Assembly: GCA_964537245.1 (NCBI GenBank) | Contig: CAZHZL010000001.1 | Coordinates: forward strand, 11,293-75,292 | Length of the DNA stretch: 64,000 nucleotides | DNA from: UMGS1840 sp964537245 | GTDB taxonomy: Bacteria; Bacillota; Clostridia; UMGS1840 | Reading direction: 5' to 3' | In this document: piece after piece, positions 42,582 to 50,037 of the stretch | Numbering within the stretch: the stretch's first letter is position 1 | How the letters are laid out: every line of letters begins with the position of its first letter | The notes under the pieces: generated by a model | Told to the model about the DNA's origin: nothing | What the model saw: only the letters and a program-made list of their open reading frames with translations | Databases searched by the model: none | Translations under genes and position numbers: made by a program

Positions 42582-43742
42582 ATGTTTCAGATAAAAACGA
42601 AGTATTTGGATAATGAGATAAAAATAGATTTCCCCTGCAATAACAACACCCTATATGCAAAGCTTGCAGAATTACATGTGCCGGATGATGAAAAGAAATC
42701 CATACAGCTTTTCATAAATGAAATTGACTATGAGGAATTAAAAGGACTTGAAAATCAGTTTGTTGATCCTGATGTTTTGAATTTCATTGCACAGAAGATG
42801 GATAGCTTTGATAAGAACGAATTAAAGAAATTTAATGCGGTAGTGAGAACATATAATATTGCTACACCGAGAGAACTCGTGAACCTTACATACAATATGC
42901 ATTATTACACACTAATTGAAGATATGAGTGACCTTTTCAAAGTAGGAAAAACTCATATGCTTACAAGAAATATCGCATTGTCATCAGACAACAGCGAGGG
43001 ACATGACTTTTATAAAATCGGTCAAAATCTTATGGAATCAGGAACCGGAAAGATGACACAGTATGGAATAATATTTGTAAATGATGATTTAGAATATGAA
43101 AAAACGTATGTTGGTAAATCACTACCATCATTTGAGTATGACGGTAGCAAGGTCATAACTGTAGAATTGATAAACGGTGATAAAAGTGCGTATGTTTACT
43201 TGCCGGATTGTGCGTTTGCTATTGACAGAGCGATAAACAGAATTGAGGCAGAATCTATAGAAGATTGCAAGGTGTATGTGGACGGATATAATTTGGAAGA
43301 AGAAGGCTATGAAACGCTCCTCGGAAATGTGCTTGAAAATGAAGGTGTTTATGCATTAAATAACTTGACTTCCGAACTTAAAAAATTAGATCGTTGGAAA
43401 TTGTATGACTTTAAAGCGATTATAGAATATGCGGATGTGTCGGATAGTGAAAATCTTATAAGACTTGCGCAGAACATAAACTGCTTCATTGTATATGATG
43501 ATGTCGATGATGCAGAATCACTTGCCCGTGAATGGATTGATGCACATGATGAATATTATATCAATACGGATTTGCAGGATTTCTTTGATTACGAAGAATA
43601 TGGAGAACACCTTTGTAGAAACTTTGAAGGAAAATACTTGGGTGCGAGTGGTTTTGTGGGAATCCGTGAAGAATACGATTTGGACAATATTATAGTGATA
43701 AAAGAACAGGAACAGGGGATGCAAGGAATAACCGGAATGTGA
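42582..43742 (+). CDS. antirestriction ArdA-like protein
   Basis: A 386-residue acidic protein. Its C-terminal 100 residues (DDVDDAESLAREWIDAHDEY, LQDFFDYEEYGEHLCRNFEG, GASGFVGIREEYDL) resemble the C-terminal domain of ArdA of Tn916-like elements, a DNA mimic that blocks type I restriction. The N-terminal half may be a second, diverged module (DELKKFNAVVRTYNIATPRE). ATG 42582 with AAAAGGAG is used. ArdA-like genes mark incoming conjugative DNA, which supports the island reading. The assignment rests on pattern similarity only. Confidence 0.5.
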   Translation: MFQIKTKYLDNEIKIDFPCNNNTLYAKLAELHVPDDEKKSIQLFINEIDYEELKGLENQFVDPDVLNFIAQKMDSFDKNELKKFNAVVRTYNIATPRELVNLTYNMHYYTLIEDMSDLFKVGKTHMLTRNIALSSDNSEGHDFYKIGQNLMESGTGKMTQYGIIFVNDDLEYEKTYVGKSLPSFEYDGSKVITVELINGDKSAYVYLPDCAFAIDRAINRIEAESIEDCKVYVDGYNLEEEGYETLLGNVLENEGVYALNNLTSELKKLDRWKLYDFKAIIEYADVSDSENLIRLAQNINCFIVYDDVDDAESLAREWIDAHDEYYINTDLQDFFDYEEYGEHLCRNFEGKYLGASGFVGIREEYDLDNIIVIKEQEQGMQGITGM

Positions 43743-43755
43743 AAGGAGAGGTAAA

Positions 43756-44010
43756 ATGCAGAATTATTTGAGTAAAAGTGAGAGAATTCAAAACTACATT
43801 AAAGAAATTCTTGCTGATGAGCAGAGGCACAGTATGAAAGAAATAACAGAGTATGTAGATGAAAAAATTAAAGAAAATGGCGAATTCGTATTTCAAATCA
43901 ATTCATATGTGAATGCAGCGATGAAATTATTGATGAAAAATGGTGGTTACGCCAAAGTTGCACATGGTGTATATCAAAAAGGGGGTATCCCATATACTCC
44001 TGCACCATAA
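43756..44010 (+). CDS. small winged-helix-like protein
   Basis: An 84-residue protein that is almost entirely one domain: RIQNYIKEILADEQRHSMKE, then YVDEKIKENGEF, NAAMKLLMKNGGYAKVAHGV, ending YQKGG. The pattern of three helices and a wing ending in a V-x-x-G-V-Y strand suggests a winged helix. The same domain recurs at residues 67-136 of the next gene. GAAAGGAGAGG precedes the ATG. Confidence 0.55.
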   Translation: MQNYLSKSERIQNYIKEILADEQRHSMKEITEYVDEKIKENGEFVFQINSYVNAAMKLLMKNGGYAKVAHGVYQKGGIPYTPAP

Positions 44011-44049
44011 AGAGAGAGCGACTTAGAAAAAACGGACTTTAGAAGCATT

Positions 44050-44925
44050 ATGATATCTATAAAAGCTTATGCAAGAAAAATTGATGAATTGTTCACCGGA
44101 AAATCACCATTTGAGGAAATGGAAACAAAAGAAGCTGAATCGTATAATGCTATAAAAAAGCATTCTTTAGATGTGGCAAAAAAACTTAAAATAAATGCTG
44201 ACAAGCTCCTTAGTATGACAGATTTACGATATGAAAATGGTCGTAACGGGGTTATAAGAAAATATTTTAAGGAATGTCTTGCAGATGGGAAACCACATAA
44301 AATGAATGATATAAAAGACTATATTTTTGCAAAAATGAAAGAAAACGGTGAATACAACGGAGAAAGAAGCAGTTCATACATATATACTGCTGTAAGAACA
44401 CTTGTTGAGAATGAGGGTGAATATAAAAAAGTTGCAAGAGGAGTATATCAGATTAGAAGTGAACAAGAAGTCATATCCGGAGGCTCATTATACTCAATGG
44501 ATGACGTGGGTAAATTACTTAATAGTGGATTTACTCTTTCTGAAAAAGATATAAGAAATCTGATATCTGTTGAATTAGCAAAGACCGGAATAAAAAACGA
44601 AGAAATTATAAGTCAAATTTCTGATAATTTGGAAAGCAGTATTGATAATATATCGTACCTGATCGCATTTGCAGAGGATTATATGGATCGCAGAGAAGAA
44701 GCGGAAGAAAATCAAGGTATCGTAACACTACAAAGACCTTTAGAAACTATATGCGATTATTTTATACCCGATACCAATCAGTTCGTCAAAGAATTTACTC
44801 AATGCATCAATGAGGTTGCAAGTGAGAAAAGATGCAATTATGGTATGCTCGAAGAATATGAGCAATTGGACGAGAAAGATATTGCTGACAACGAGCCGGG
44901 AAATGAACAGGAAATAACACTGTAA
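44050..44925 (+). CDS. protein with embedded winged-helix-like domain, paralogous to the previous gene
   Basis: A 291-residue protein. Residues 67-136 (GVIRKYFKECLADGKPHKMN, IFAKMKENGEYNGERSS, YKKVARGVYQIRS) are paralogous to the 84-residue neighbour. Residues 1-60 carry a helical extension and 150-291 an acidic helical tail with KDIRNLISVELAKTGIKNEE. No ribosome binding site of usual strength is seen before ATG 44050. A role in element regulation is possible but not shown. Confidence 0.5.
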   Translation: MISIKAYARKIDELFTGKSPFEEMETKEAESYNAIKKHSLDVAKKLKINADKLLSMTDLRYENGRNGVIRKYFKECLADGKPHKMNDIKDYIFAKMKENGEYNGERSSSYIYTAVRTLVENEGEYKKVARGVYQIRSEQEVISGGSLYSMDDVGKLLNSGFTLSEKDIRNLISVELAKTGIKNEEIISQISDNLESSIDNISYLIAFAEDYMDRREEAEENQGIVTLQRPLETICDYFIPDTNQFVKEFTQCINEVASEKRCNYGMLEEYEQLDEKDIADNEPGNEQEITL

Positions 44926-44940
44926 TGGGAGGTGAATGAA

Positions 44941-45969
44941 TTGACCAGAGAAGAATTTTTTTACGATAAAGTAAAGCGAGAATACGATGAGTACATAGAA
45001 ACAATTCGTGATTGGGACAGTGATAAACTCATAAACAATGCAAAATACATTGGCGACTTTATGAGAATTTACGAATATCTTATGAGAGATAAGCCTATAA
45101 ACGAAAATTCATACCTTGATTACTATGAACGACTAAAAAAACCATTGGAAATGATTTGCGATAGATATCAGGAGGACAAACCGCCTATATACGACCTTGT
45201 CAATAGTACGATATGGGATTTGGGCAGAGAACAGTTACCGGATGAATCGTATAGTGATATAAAATGCAAGTTTCTGCAAAAGGTAGCTGATAATTACCAT
45301 GATCCGAGTAACGAAAGTCTTTCAATGAATGCACACAATATACTTATGTTTGTATACGAATATATCAGATGCCACATCGACTTTGCTACAGATGAGGAAG
45401 TAAAAGTGCTTATGCAATTCAAAAATCCTCTCAAAGTAATCATGGATACAGTACCAAAATCAGGAAAAGAGTTTGAAAAGCGAATTTCATACACGGCGGA
45501 AGTTGTTCAGAATAGGGATATTATGACAATGCCATATGAGCTTGATCAGTATTATCTGATGCCTGAAACAAAATTCAGGCACAACGCTATAAATAACATT
45601 AACAACCTTGTTTTATTTCCGGATTTTAATGTAACGATGAATTGGCTCAGGCTTTGCAGGGATATAGTTTCAGATGATGAAATTAATGAAAATCCTTATT
45701 CGGAGCTTATAGATGCATTTGATACTGTATTGGGAGAACAAGGGAGCAATACTTTGCAGGAGCTTTATTTGATGGGAAGAGAGCATTGCATCCTTCCCAA
45801 TGAAGTAATTGAAGCAGGAAAGTACCTTGCTGATGACGGAGATATCAATAAAGTTCCAAAACTTGCAGAATACGGATACTTTGACGGACCATATGAAGAA
45901 AATCGCTATTCTGCTGAAGAGTTCCTTGAAATACAAGGCGAAGAGCAGGGCGAAATGACTATGATGTAG
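44941..45969 (+). CDS. mobile-element protein, DUF3848-like N terminus
   Basis: A 342-residue, mostly helical protein. The first 50 residues (EEFFYDKVKREYDEYIETIR, ...LINNAKYIGDFMRIYEYLM) resemble DUF3848, a small domain frequent in Clostridial conjugative elements. The rest is not recognised and ends in an E/Q-rich tail (IQGEEQGEMTMM) like that of its neighbours. The start is probably TTG 44941, 8 bases after GGGAGG; a GTG at 44932 overlaps that site. Confidence 0.45.
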   Translation: MTREEFFYDKVKREYDEYIETIRDWDSDKLINNAKYIGDFMRIYEYLMRDKPINENSYLDYYERLKKPLEMICDRYQEDKPPIYDLVNSTIWDLGREQLPDESYSDIKCKFLQKVADNYHDPSNESLSMNAHNILMFVYEYIRCHIDFATDEEVKVLMQFKNPLKVIMDTVPKSGKEFEKRISYTAEVVQNRDIMTMPYELDQYYLMPETKFRHNAINNINNLVLFPDFNVTMNWLRLCRDIVSDDEINENPYSELIDAFDTVLGEQGSNTLQELYLMGREHCILPNEVIEAGKYLADDGDINKVPKLAEYGYFDGPYEENRYSAEEFLEIQGEEQGEMTMM

Positions 45970-45981
45970 GGAGGTGTGAAT

Positions 45982-46545
45982 ATGAGCAGAATTGATAACA
46001 TTAAACAATATGCGTTGGAAAGAGATGAAGCAGAACGAATAAGACAAGAAAAAATCTTCCAAAGAAAGCAAGGATATATTGAACAGATAAAGGCATTCGG
46101 ACCAAGAATTAAAGAACTGATAGAGGTAGCAAATGCCTGTTTAGAGAATGGTGTCGAAATAAATTGGCAAGGTAAATCAGATAGTCAATATCATGATGAA
46201 TGGAATCATGCAACATTTTGTACCAATTGTTCAACACATAGGGTAGGTTTTGTATGGCAGTATAAAGACCATAAGTTTATTAACAGAATAGAGGCAATGG
46301 GAATTGATGGCGGCGGTGCAAACGGAGAATATTATTTGAGGACAAATGGTGATTACCTTATTTCAAGAGTTGGTCGAAGCTATGATGCTGAATGTAATGA
46401 ACTTGACGAATACCAGTTGGAAACATTCGTGAGAACCTTTGGTAAATTTGAAAAAGCATTTTATAAGTATGTAGATAATTTGCTGCCTTCAATAAAAAAT
46501 ACTGAAATTCAGAATGAAGAACAAGGTGGGATGAATCTATGCTAA
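45982..46545 (+). CDS. conserved island protein, unknown
   Basis: A 187-residue protein not recognised. A charged helix (YALERDEAERIRQEKIFQRK) is followed by a beta-rich middle with a possible zinc pair (ATFCTNCSTHRVGFVW) and GIDGGGANGEYYL. It ends with an E/Q tail. GGGAGG precedes ATG 45982. Its stop overlaps the start of the pseudopilin gene, so these island genes are cotranscribed. Confidence 0.45.
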   Translation: MSRIDNIKQYALERDEAERIRQEKIFQRKQGYIEQIKAFGPRIKELIEVANACLENGVEINWQGKSDSQYHDEWNHATFCTNCSTHRVGFVWQYKDHKFINRIEAMGIDGGGANGEYYLRTNGDYLISRVGRSYDAECNELDEYQLETFVRTFGKFEKAFYKYVDNLLPSIKNTEIQNEEQGGMNLC

Positions 46546-46931
46546 AAAAGCTGAAGAACAAGCGAGGAAGCGGATACATTGATGTTGTAGTCATAGTGTT
46601 ATCAGCAATCCTTGTAATTGCACTTGCGACAAGTGTGTTCCCTGTATATATAGCAAAATCACAGCTTGACAGTTTCACTCAGGAGCTTTGCCGAGAAGCA
46701 GAAATCTGCGGCAGAATAGGAAGTGAAACAACAAGCCGGGAAATAACTCTCACCGAAAGACTTGGAATTGAGCCAGATGTGGAATGGTCCAAGACAGGAA
46801 GAATTCAGCTTAATGAAGAATTCACAGTAACGGCAACTTTGGAGTATGACATTGGTTTCGGTGCTTTCGCATCATTTCCTGTTACACTTACATCAAAGGC
46901 CATAGGCAAAAGTGAGGTGTATTACAAGTGA
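46539..46931 (+). CDS. DUF4320/TadE-like pseudopilin
   Basis: A 130-residue exported protein. A positively charged KKLKNKRGSGYIDVV start leads to one hydrophobic helix (VIVLSAILVIALATSVFPVY), then a soluble beta-rich part. GSGYIDVV resembles the prepilin-like cleavage region of TadE-type minor pilins. DUF4320 proteins of this kind are typical of conjugative elements of Firmicutes and may join a pilus-like transfer apparatus. It starts in the previous gene's end and overlaps the next short frame by 4 bases. Confidence 0.6.
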   Translation: MLKKLKNKRGSGYIDVVVIVLSAILVIALATSVFPVYIAKSQLDSFTQELCREAEICGRIGSETTSREITLTERLGIEPDVEWSKTGRIQLNEEFTVTATLEYDIGFGAFASFPVTLTSKAIGKSEVYYK

Positions 46932-47008
46932 GAAAGTTTAATAACAAAGGCAATGCGACTGTTTTATCAGTCGCAATTTGCCTTGCGATAATCCTTGTAT
47001 GCGGGTAA
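46928..47008 (+). pseudogene. truncated second TadE/TadG-like pseudopilin
   Basis: GTG 46928 opens RKFNNKGNATVLSVAICLAI, a classic TadE/TadG-type leader with the N-K-G-N-A cleavage region and hydrophobic helix, but the frame ends at TAA 47006-47008 after 26 codons. It overlaps the intact pseudopilin by four bases, as a second operon member would. The rest of the gene has been deleted, which suggests an internal deletion of the element. Confidence 0.6.
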
Positions 47009-47018
47009 GGATAATTTG

Positions 47019-47207
47019 ATGAGAGAAATTGAGTTAAGAGAAAGTGTAGTTTCAGATTATAAAGAAGAAAGAACAACATCATCAAAATCGAGAGGAACAG
47101 GAACGATTTTTACGCCTGTGATTGAAGTGAATAAACCTGATGAAAAAAATACGGAAGGGGAATATGAGGTAAATGCTATCAAACAACACAAAGCAAGACA
47201 AGGTTAA
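47019..47207 (+). CDS. short island protein, probably a remnant
   Basis: A 62-residue polar frame beginning MREIELRESVVSDYKEERTT, with no recognised domain. AAGGAT precedes ATG 47019. It starts just after the truncated pseudopilin and overlaps the HTH gene by 35 bases, so it is likely the joined edge of a deletion and perhaps not functional. Confidence 0.35.
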   Translation: MREIELRESVVSDYKEERTTSSKSRGTGTIFTPVIEVNKPDEKNTEGEYEVNAIKQHKARQG

Positions 47208-47451
47208 AGATTTATATTTTGCTGATCTGCCACCCAGAGCATATTCTGTATATTATTATTTATTTCATAAATGCTATAATAAGGAATTCTGTTTTCCTGC
47301 AATATCCACTATATGCCGTGAAACCAAGCTTTCAAGAAGTACCGTAAAAAGAGCTTTGGATGATTTAAAAAGAGCAGGATTTTTGGATAAAGAAAGATGG
47401 TACAGAAAAGACGGAAGCAACAGCAGTAATTTATATAAATTGGGCGAATAA
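47173..47451 (+). CDS. helix-turn-helix (HTH_36-type) protein
   Basis: A 92-residue protein consisting of one winged helix-turn-helix: DLPPRAYSVYYYLFHKCYNK, then AISTICRETKLSRSTVKRAL, DDLKRAGFLDKERWYRKDG and SNLYKL. It matches the HTH_36 domain of replication-initiator-like proteins of mobile elements. It has no long C-terminal extension here. It marks the right end of the island, and a palindromic repeat follows 40 bases downstream. Confidence 0.7.
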   Translation: MLSNNTKQDKVKDLYFADLPPRAYSVYYYLFHKCYNKEFCFPAISTICRETKLSRSTVKRALDDLKRAGFLDKERWYRKDGSNSSNLYKLGE

Positions 47452-47491
47452 AAAATATATTTGGATAATACGCAACCCGTCTGCCTATTTC

Positions 47492-47519
47492 GTGAACCGA
47501 GGTAGGTTCACTGTGAACC
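47492..47519. repeat. three-copy GTGAACC inverted/direct repeat
   Basis: GTGAACC (47492-47498), GGTTCAC (47505-47511) and GTGAACC (47513-47519). The last two form a palindrome with a one-base centre. It could be an operator or origin iteron for the HTH protein just upstream. The rest of the 200-base gap shows no gene. Confidence 0.5.
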
Positions 47520-47651
47520 CACAAGAAGACTAAAATTAAATGGGGATACAGAAAAAGAAATATTTTAATAAATTTATTATTTCAAAAAAAGGGGATATCT
47601 ATGTTATCCATTGTTCAAGCGGTTATCCATTCTGTTTATTCTAACCATTAT

Positions 47652-48386
47652 TTATTCATTTTTATAATACATTTTTCTATATTTAAGAGGTGATAGACCA
47701 ACATGTTTTTTAAAACATGTCGAAAAATAAAAGCTATCGCTAAACCCACAAGAATATGCTACAGCTTCAATGCTTACAAATGTGTTTTGAACCAAAAAAA
47801 TCTTTGCTTGATTTATTCTAAGCATTGTCATATATTCAAGTGGCGGTTTACCTATAATTTTTTTAAAGCATCTTCTTAAATAGATAGGATTATATCCGGA
47901 ATCTTCGATTTCTTTTGTTAAATCAAAGTTAATATTTGAAAGATTATTATAAATTGTATTTTTTAAAACATTTACAAATGGATAATTATGTTCATTTTTT
48001 GAAAGTTTATTTATGTATGAACAAATTGTTTCAGTAAGATTATCAGCGATATTTGAATAGTGAAATTCTCTTTCAGTAAGCGTTTGGTGAAGCATATTCA
48101 TTAGTGCAAGAATATTACCGTCCGTATCATGAGTGAAAACTACATCGAAAAAATCAAGCTTTTTTGCTTGCACATACATATCGGTATAGAAATCATCAGA
48201 AAAGCTTGAATGTGTGGTGTTTGGTGGGATTACCATAATATCACCTGGTGCGACTGTGTGCTTTTTATCACCGATAAAAACAGTTGCACAACCGGAAATA
48301 TGCAGAATAATCTCCCAAGTTGAGTGAGAATGAGGCTGGCAATGGTTAATAGGTATTTTACATTTTGAACATAATTCTGTATTCAT
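47652..48386 (-). CDS. AraC-family regulator of the sugar locus
   Basis: A 244-residue regulator. The N-terminal cupin sensor (HCQPHSHSTWEIILHISGCA, VAPGDIMVIPPNTTHSSF) suggests binding of a small sugar. The C-terminal DNA-binding domain has FDLTKEIEDSGYNPIYLRRC and VSIEAVAYSCGFSDSFYFST, ending LSPLKYRKMY. ATG 48386 is 8 bases from GGAG (an ATG at 48389 is possible). It is divergent from the dehydrogenase gene and probably activates it. Confidence 0.87.
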   Translation of the reverse strand: MNTELCSKCKIPINHCQPHSHSTWEIILHISGCATVFIGDKKHTVAPGDIMVIPPNTTHSSFSDDFYTDMYVQAKKLDFFDVVFTHDTDGNILALMNMLHQTLTEREFHYSNIADNLTETICSYINKLSKNEHNYPFVNVLKNTIYNNLSNINFDLTKEIEDSGYNPIYLRRCFKKIIGKPPLEYMTMLRINQAKIFLVQNTFVSIEAVAYSCGFSDSFYFSTCFKKHVGLSPLKYRKMYYKNE

Positions 48387-48460
48387 CATTACATCTCCAG
48401 TTAGTATTAATAGAATATCTATAATGATTTTATCATAAAAAGTTTGTTTTGTCAATATTT

Positions 48461-48505
48461 GAGTTTGTATTGTCTATTCCAAACTCTATTAAAATACTGT
48501 ATAAT
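48461..48505 (+). promoter_or_regulatory. activator-dependent promoter with inverted repeat
   Basis: The perfect repeat GAGTTTG...CAAACTC (48461-48467 and 48480-48486, 12-base spacer) overlaps the place of a -35 box. TATAAT lies at 48500-48505, but no good -35 hexamer exists (TTCCAA at 17 bp). This suggests a promoter that needs the divergent AraC protein. Confidence 0.55.
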
Positions 48506-48549
48506 TAAATCAGTGATAATTATCATAAATTTCAAAAGGAGATATTCGT

Positions 48550-49539
48550 ATGAAAAAGTTAGTTTCTGTAGGTCCTAAAAAAAGCAAACTTATTGAAGTA
48601 GATATGCCCAAAATCGAAAAAGCAGATCAGGTGCTTGTGAAGCTTAAGTACTGCGGTGTGTGTATGTCGGAGCATTATGATTGGGCAACTGCAAAGGAAG
48701 GAATGAGCTTTGGACATGAGGGTATGGGGGTAGTAACTGAAGTTGGAGATAATTGTAAAAGAGTTAAGGTTGGTGACCGAGTAAGTGGCCCGCTTTATGG
48801 TGGAGCTGAATATGCAATTATTGATGAATATAATTGTAGCATAATCCCTGAAAATGTAAAGGATGAAGATGCAATTTTAGAGCCGCTGGGATGTCTTTTT
48901 AGTGCGGTGAGCAAGGTTAGAATTCCTGTTATTGGAGATAAGGTTTGTGTAGTTGGTTGTGGATATATGGGTTGTGGAGCAATAAGCCTTTTGACAAAAA
49001 GAGGTGCACATGTTGTGGCAGTTGATATAAGAAGAGAATGTCTTGAAAATGCCAAAAAATATGGTGCAAAGGAATGTTATACACCTGATGAGGTAAAGGC
49101 GAAATATTTGTCATCAACAACATCTGATGTTGCAGGAGTATTTAGTTCTGGAAGTGGGTTCTCTCTTGTAATGGAATGGGGAGAAAATAATGAATCATTG
49201 GATTTGGCGATTAACTTAACTGCGGAATGCGGACAATTGGCAGTTGGTGCTTATCATACAGGAGAAAAAAGACTGGTAGATATGCAACAGTTAGGGGTAA
49301 AGGCTATTGATTTATTAAATACTCATCCAAGAGAATGGCAATTATTGTTAGACGGATGTAATAATGCACTAAAACTGATTGAAGAAAATGATTGGAACTT
49401 CAAAAGTGTTACAACCAAAATATATCCGATTACCATGTTTGACACTGCACAAGAGGAGCTTGAAATTAAATATGGTAAATGGATGAAGGCATTGGTTGAC
49501 TGGACAAAATTTGACGGTGAACCGTACATAATTTATTAA
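48550..49539 (+). CDS. medium-chain zinc alcohol/sugar dehydrogenase
   Basis: A 329-residue NAD(P)-dependent dehydrogenase. Catalytic zinc ligands are seen in CGVCMSEHYDW (about 36-46) and FGHEGMG, with EPLGC for the glutamate. The Rossmann loop VVGCGYMGCGA follows. The four-cysteine structural zinc lobe is absent, as in its paralogue at 52457 (both begin with a V/E-GPKKSKxIEV motif). Such enzymes oxidise a secondary alcohol of a sugar or polyol. AAAGGAG precedes the ATG. It is the first gene of the divergent operon. Confidence 0.85.
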   Translation: MKKLVSVGPKKSKLIEVDMPKIEKADQVLVKLKYCGVCMSEHYDWATAKEGMSFGHEGMGVVTEVGDNCKRVKVGDRVSGPLYGGAEYAIIDEYNCSIIPENVKDEDAILEPLGCLFSAVSKVRIPVIGDKVCVVGCGYMGCGAISLLTKRGAHVVAVDIRRECLENAKKYGAKECYTPDEVKAKYLSSTTSDVAGVFSSGSGFSLVMEWGENNESLDLAINLTAECGQLAVGAYHTGEKRLVDMQQLGVKAIDLLNTHPREWQLLLDGCNNALKLIEENDWNFKSVTTKIYPITMFDTAQEELEIKYGKWMKALVDWTKFDGEPYIIY

Positions 49540-49590
49540 TACTAAGACAGGGGGAGTTTTTTCTTCGCCTGTGGTATAATGGAGGAAAAC

Positions 49591-50037
49591 ATGAAAATAG
49601 CAATAGGAAATGACCATGTGGCAGTGGAAATGAAAAATCATATAACAAAATATCTGCAAGATAAAGGTTATGAGGTTGTAAACTTCGGCACTGACTCTGT
49701 TGACAGGTGCGACTATCCTGTTTACGGCAAAAAAGTAGCTGAAGCAGTTGCAAGTGGTGAATACGAAAGAGGAATTTTAATCTGCGGAACAGGGATAGGT
49801 ATGTCTCTTGTAGCAAACAAGGTGAAGGGGATAAGAGCAGCAGTTTGCTCGGAGGCATATTCAGCAAGACTTACCCGCCAGCATAACAATTCAAATATAA
49901 TTGCCTTTGGTGCTAATGTTGTTGGAGAAGCAACTGCAAAAATGATTGTTGATGAATTTTTAAATACAGAGTATGAGGGTGGCAGGCATCAAAATAGAAT
50001 TGATATGATAACTGCTATTGAAAATGGAGAAATGTGA
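49591..50037 (+). CDS. rpiB: RpiB/AlsI-like sugar-phosphate isomerase
   Basis: A 148-residue RpiB-type isomerase for ribose-5-phosphate and, in some strains, allose-6-phosphate. D8-H9 in IGNDHVAVEMK, the catalytic C65 in ICGTGIGMS, and RQHNNSNIIAFGANVVG are conserved. ATG 49591 is used; GGAGG precedes it. Its stop overlaps the kinase::epimerase start. In E. coli allose metabolism, AlsI/RpiB converts allose-6-P to allulose-6-P; that fits its place here, but ribose-5-P use cannot be excluded. Confidence 0.9.
   Translation: MKIAIGNDHVAVEMKNHITKYLQDKGYEVVNFGTDSVDRCDYPVYGKKVAEAVASGEYERGILICGTGIGMSLVANKVKGIRAAVCSEAYSARLTRQHNNSNIIAFGANVVGEATAKMIVDEFLNTEYEGGRHQNRIDMITAIENGEM

Noticed and set aside
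41452..47651. Attachment-site duplication of the tRNA-Tyr 3' end
   Set aside because: I looked for the T-arm/acceptor sequence to the right of the island and did not see it.
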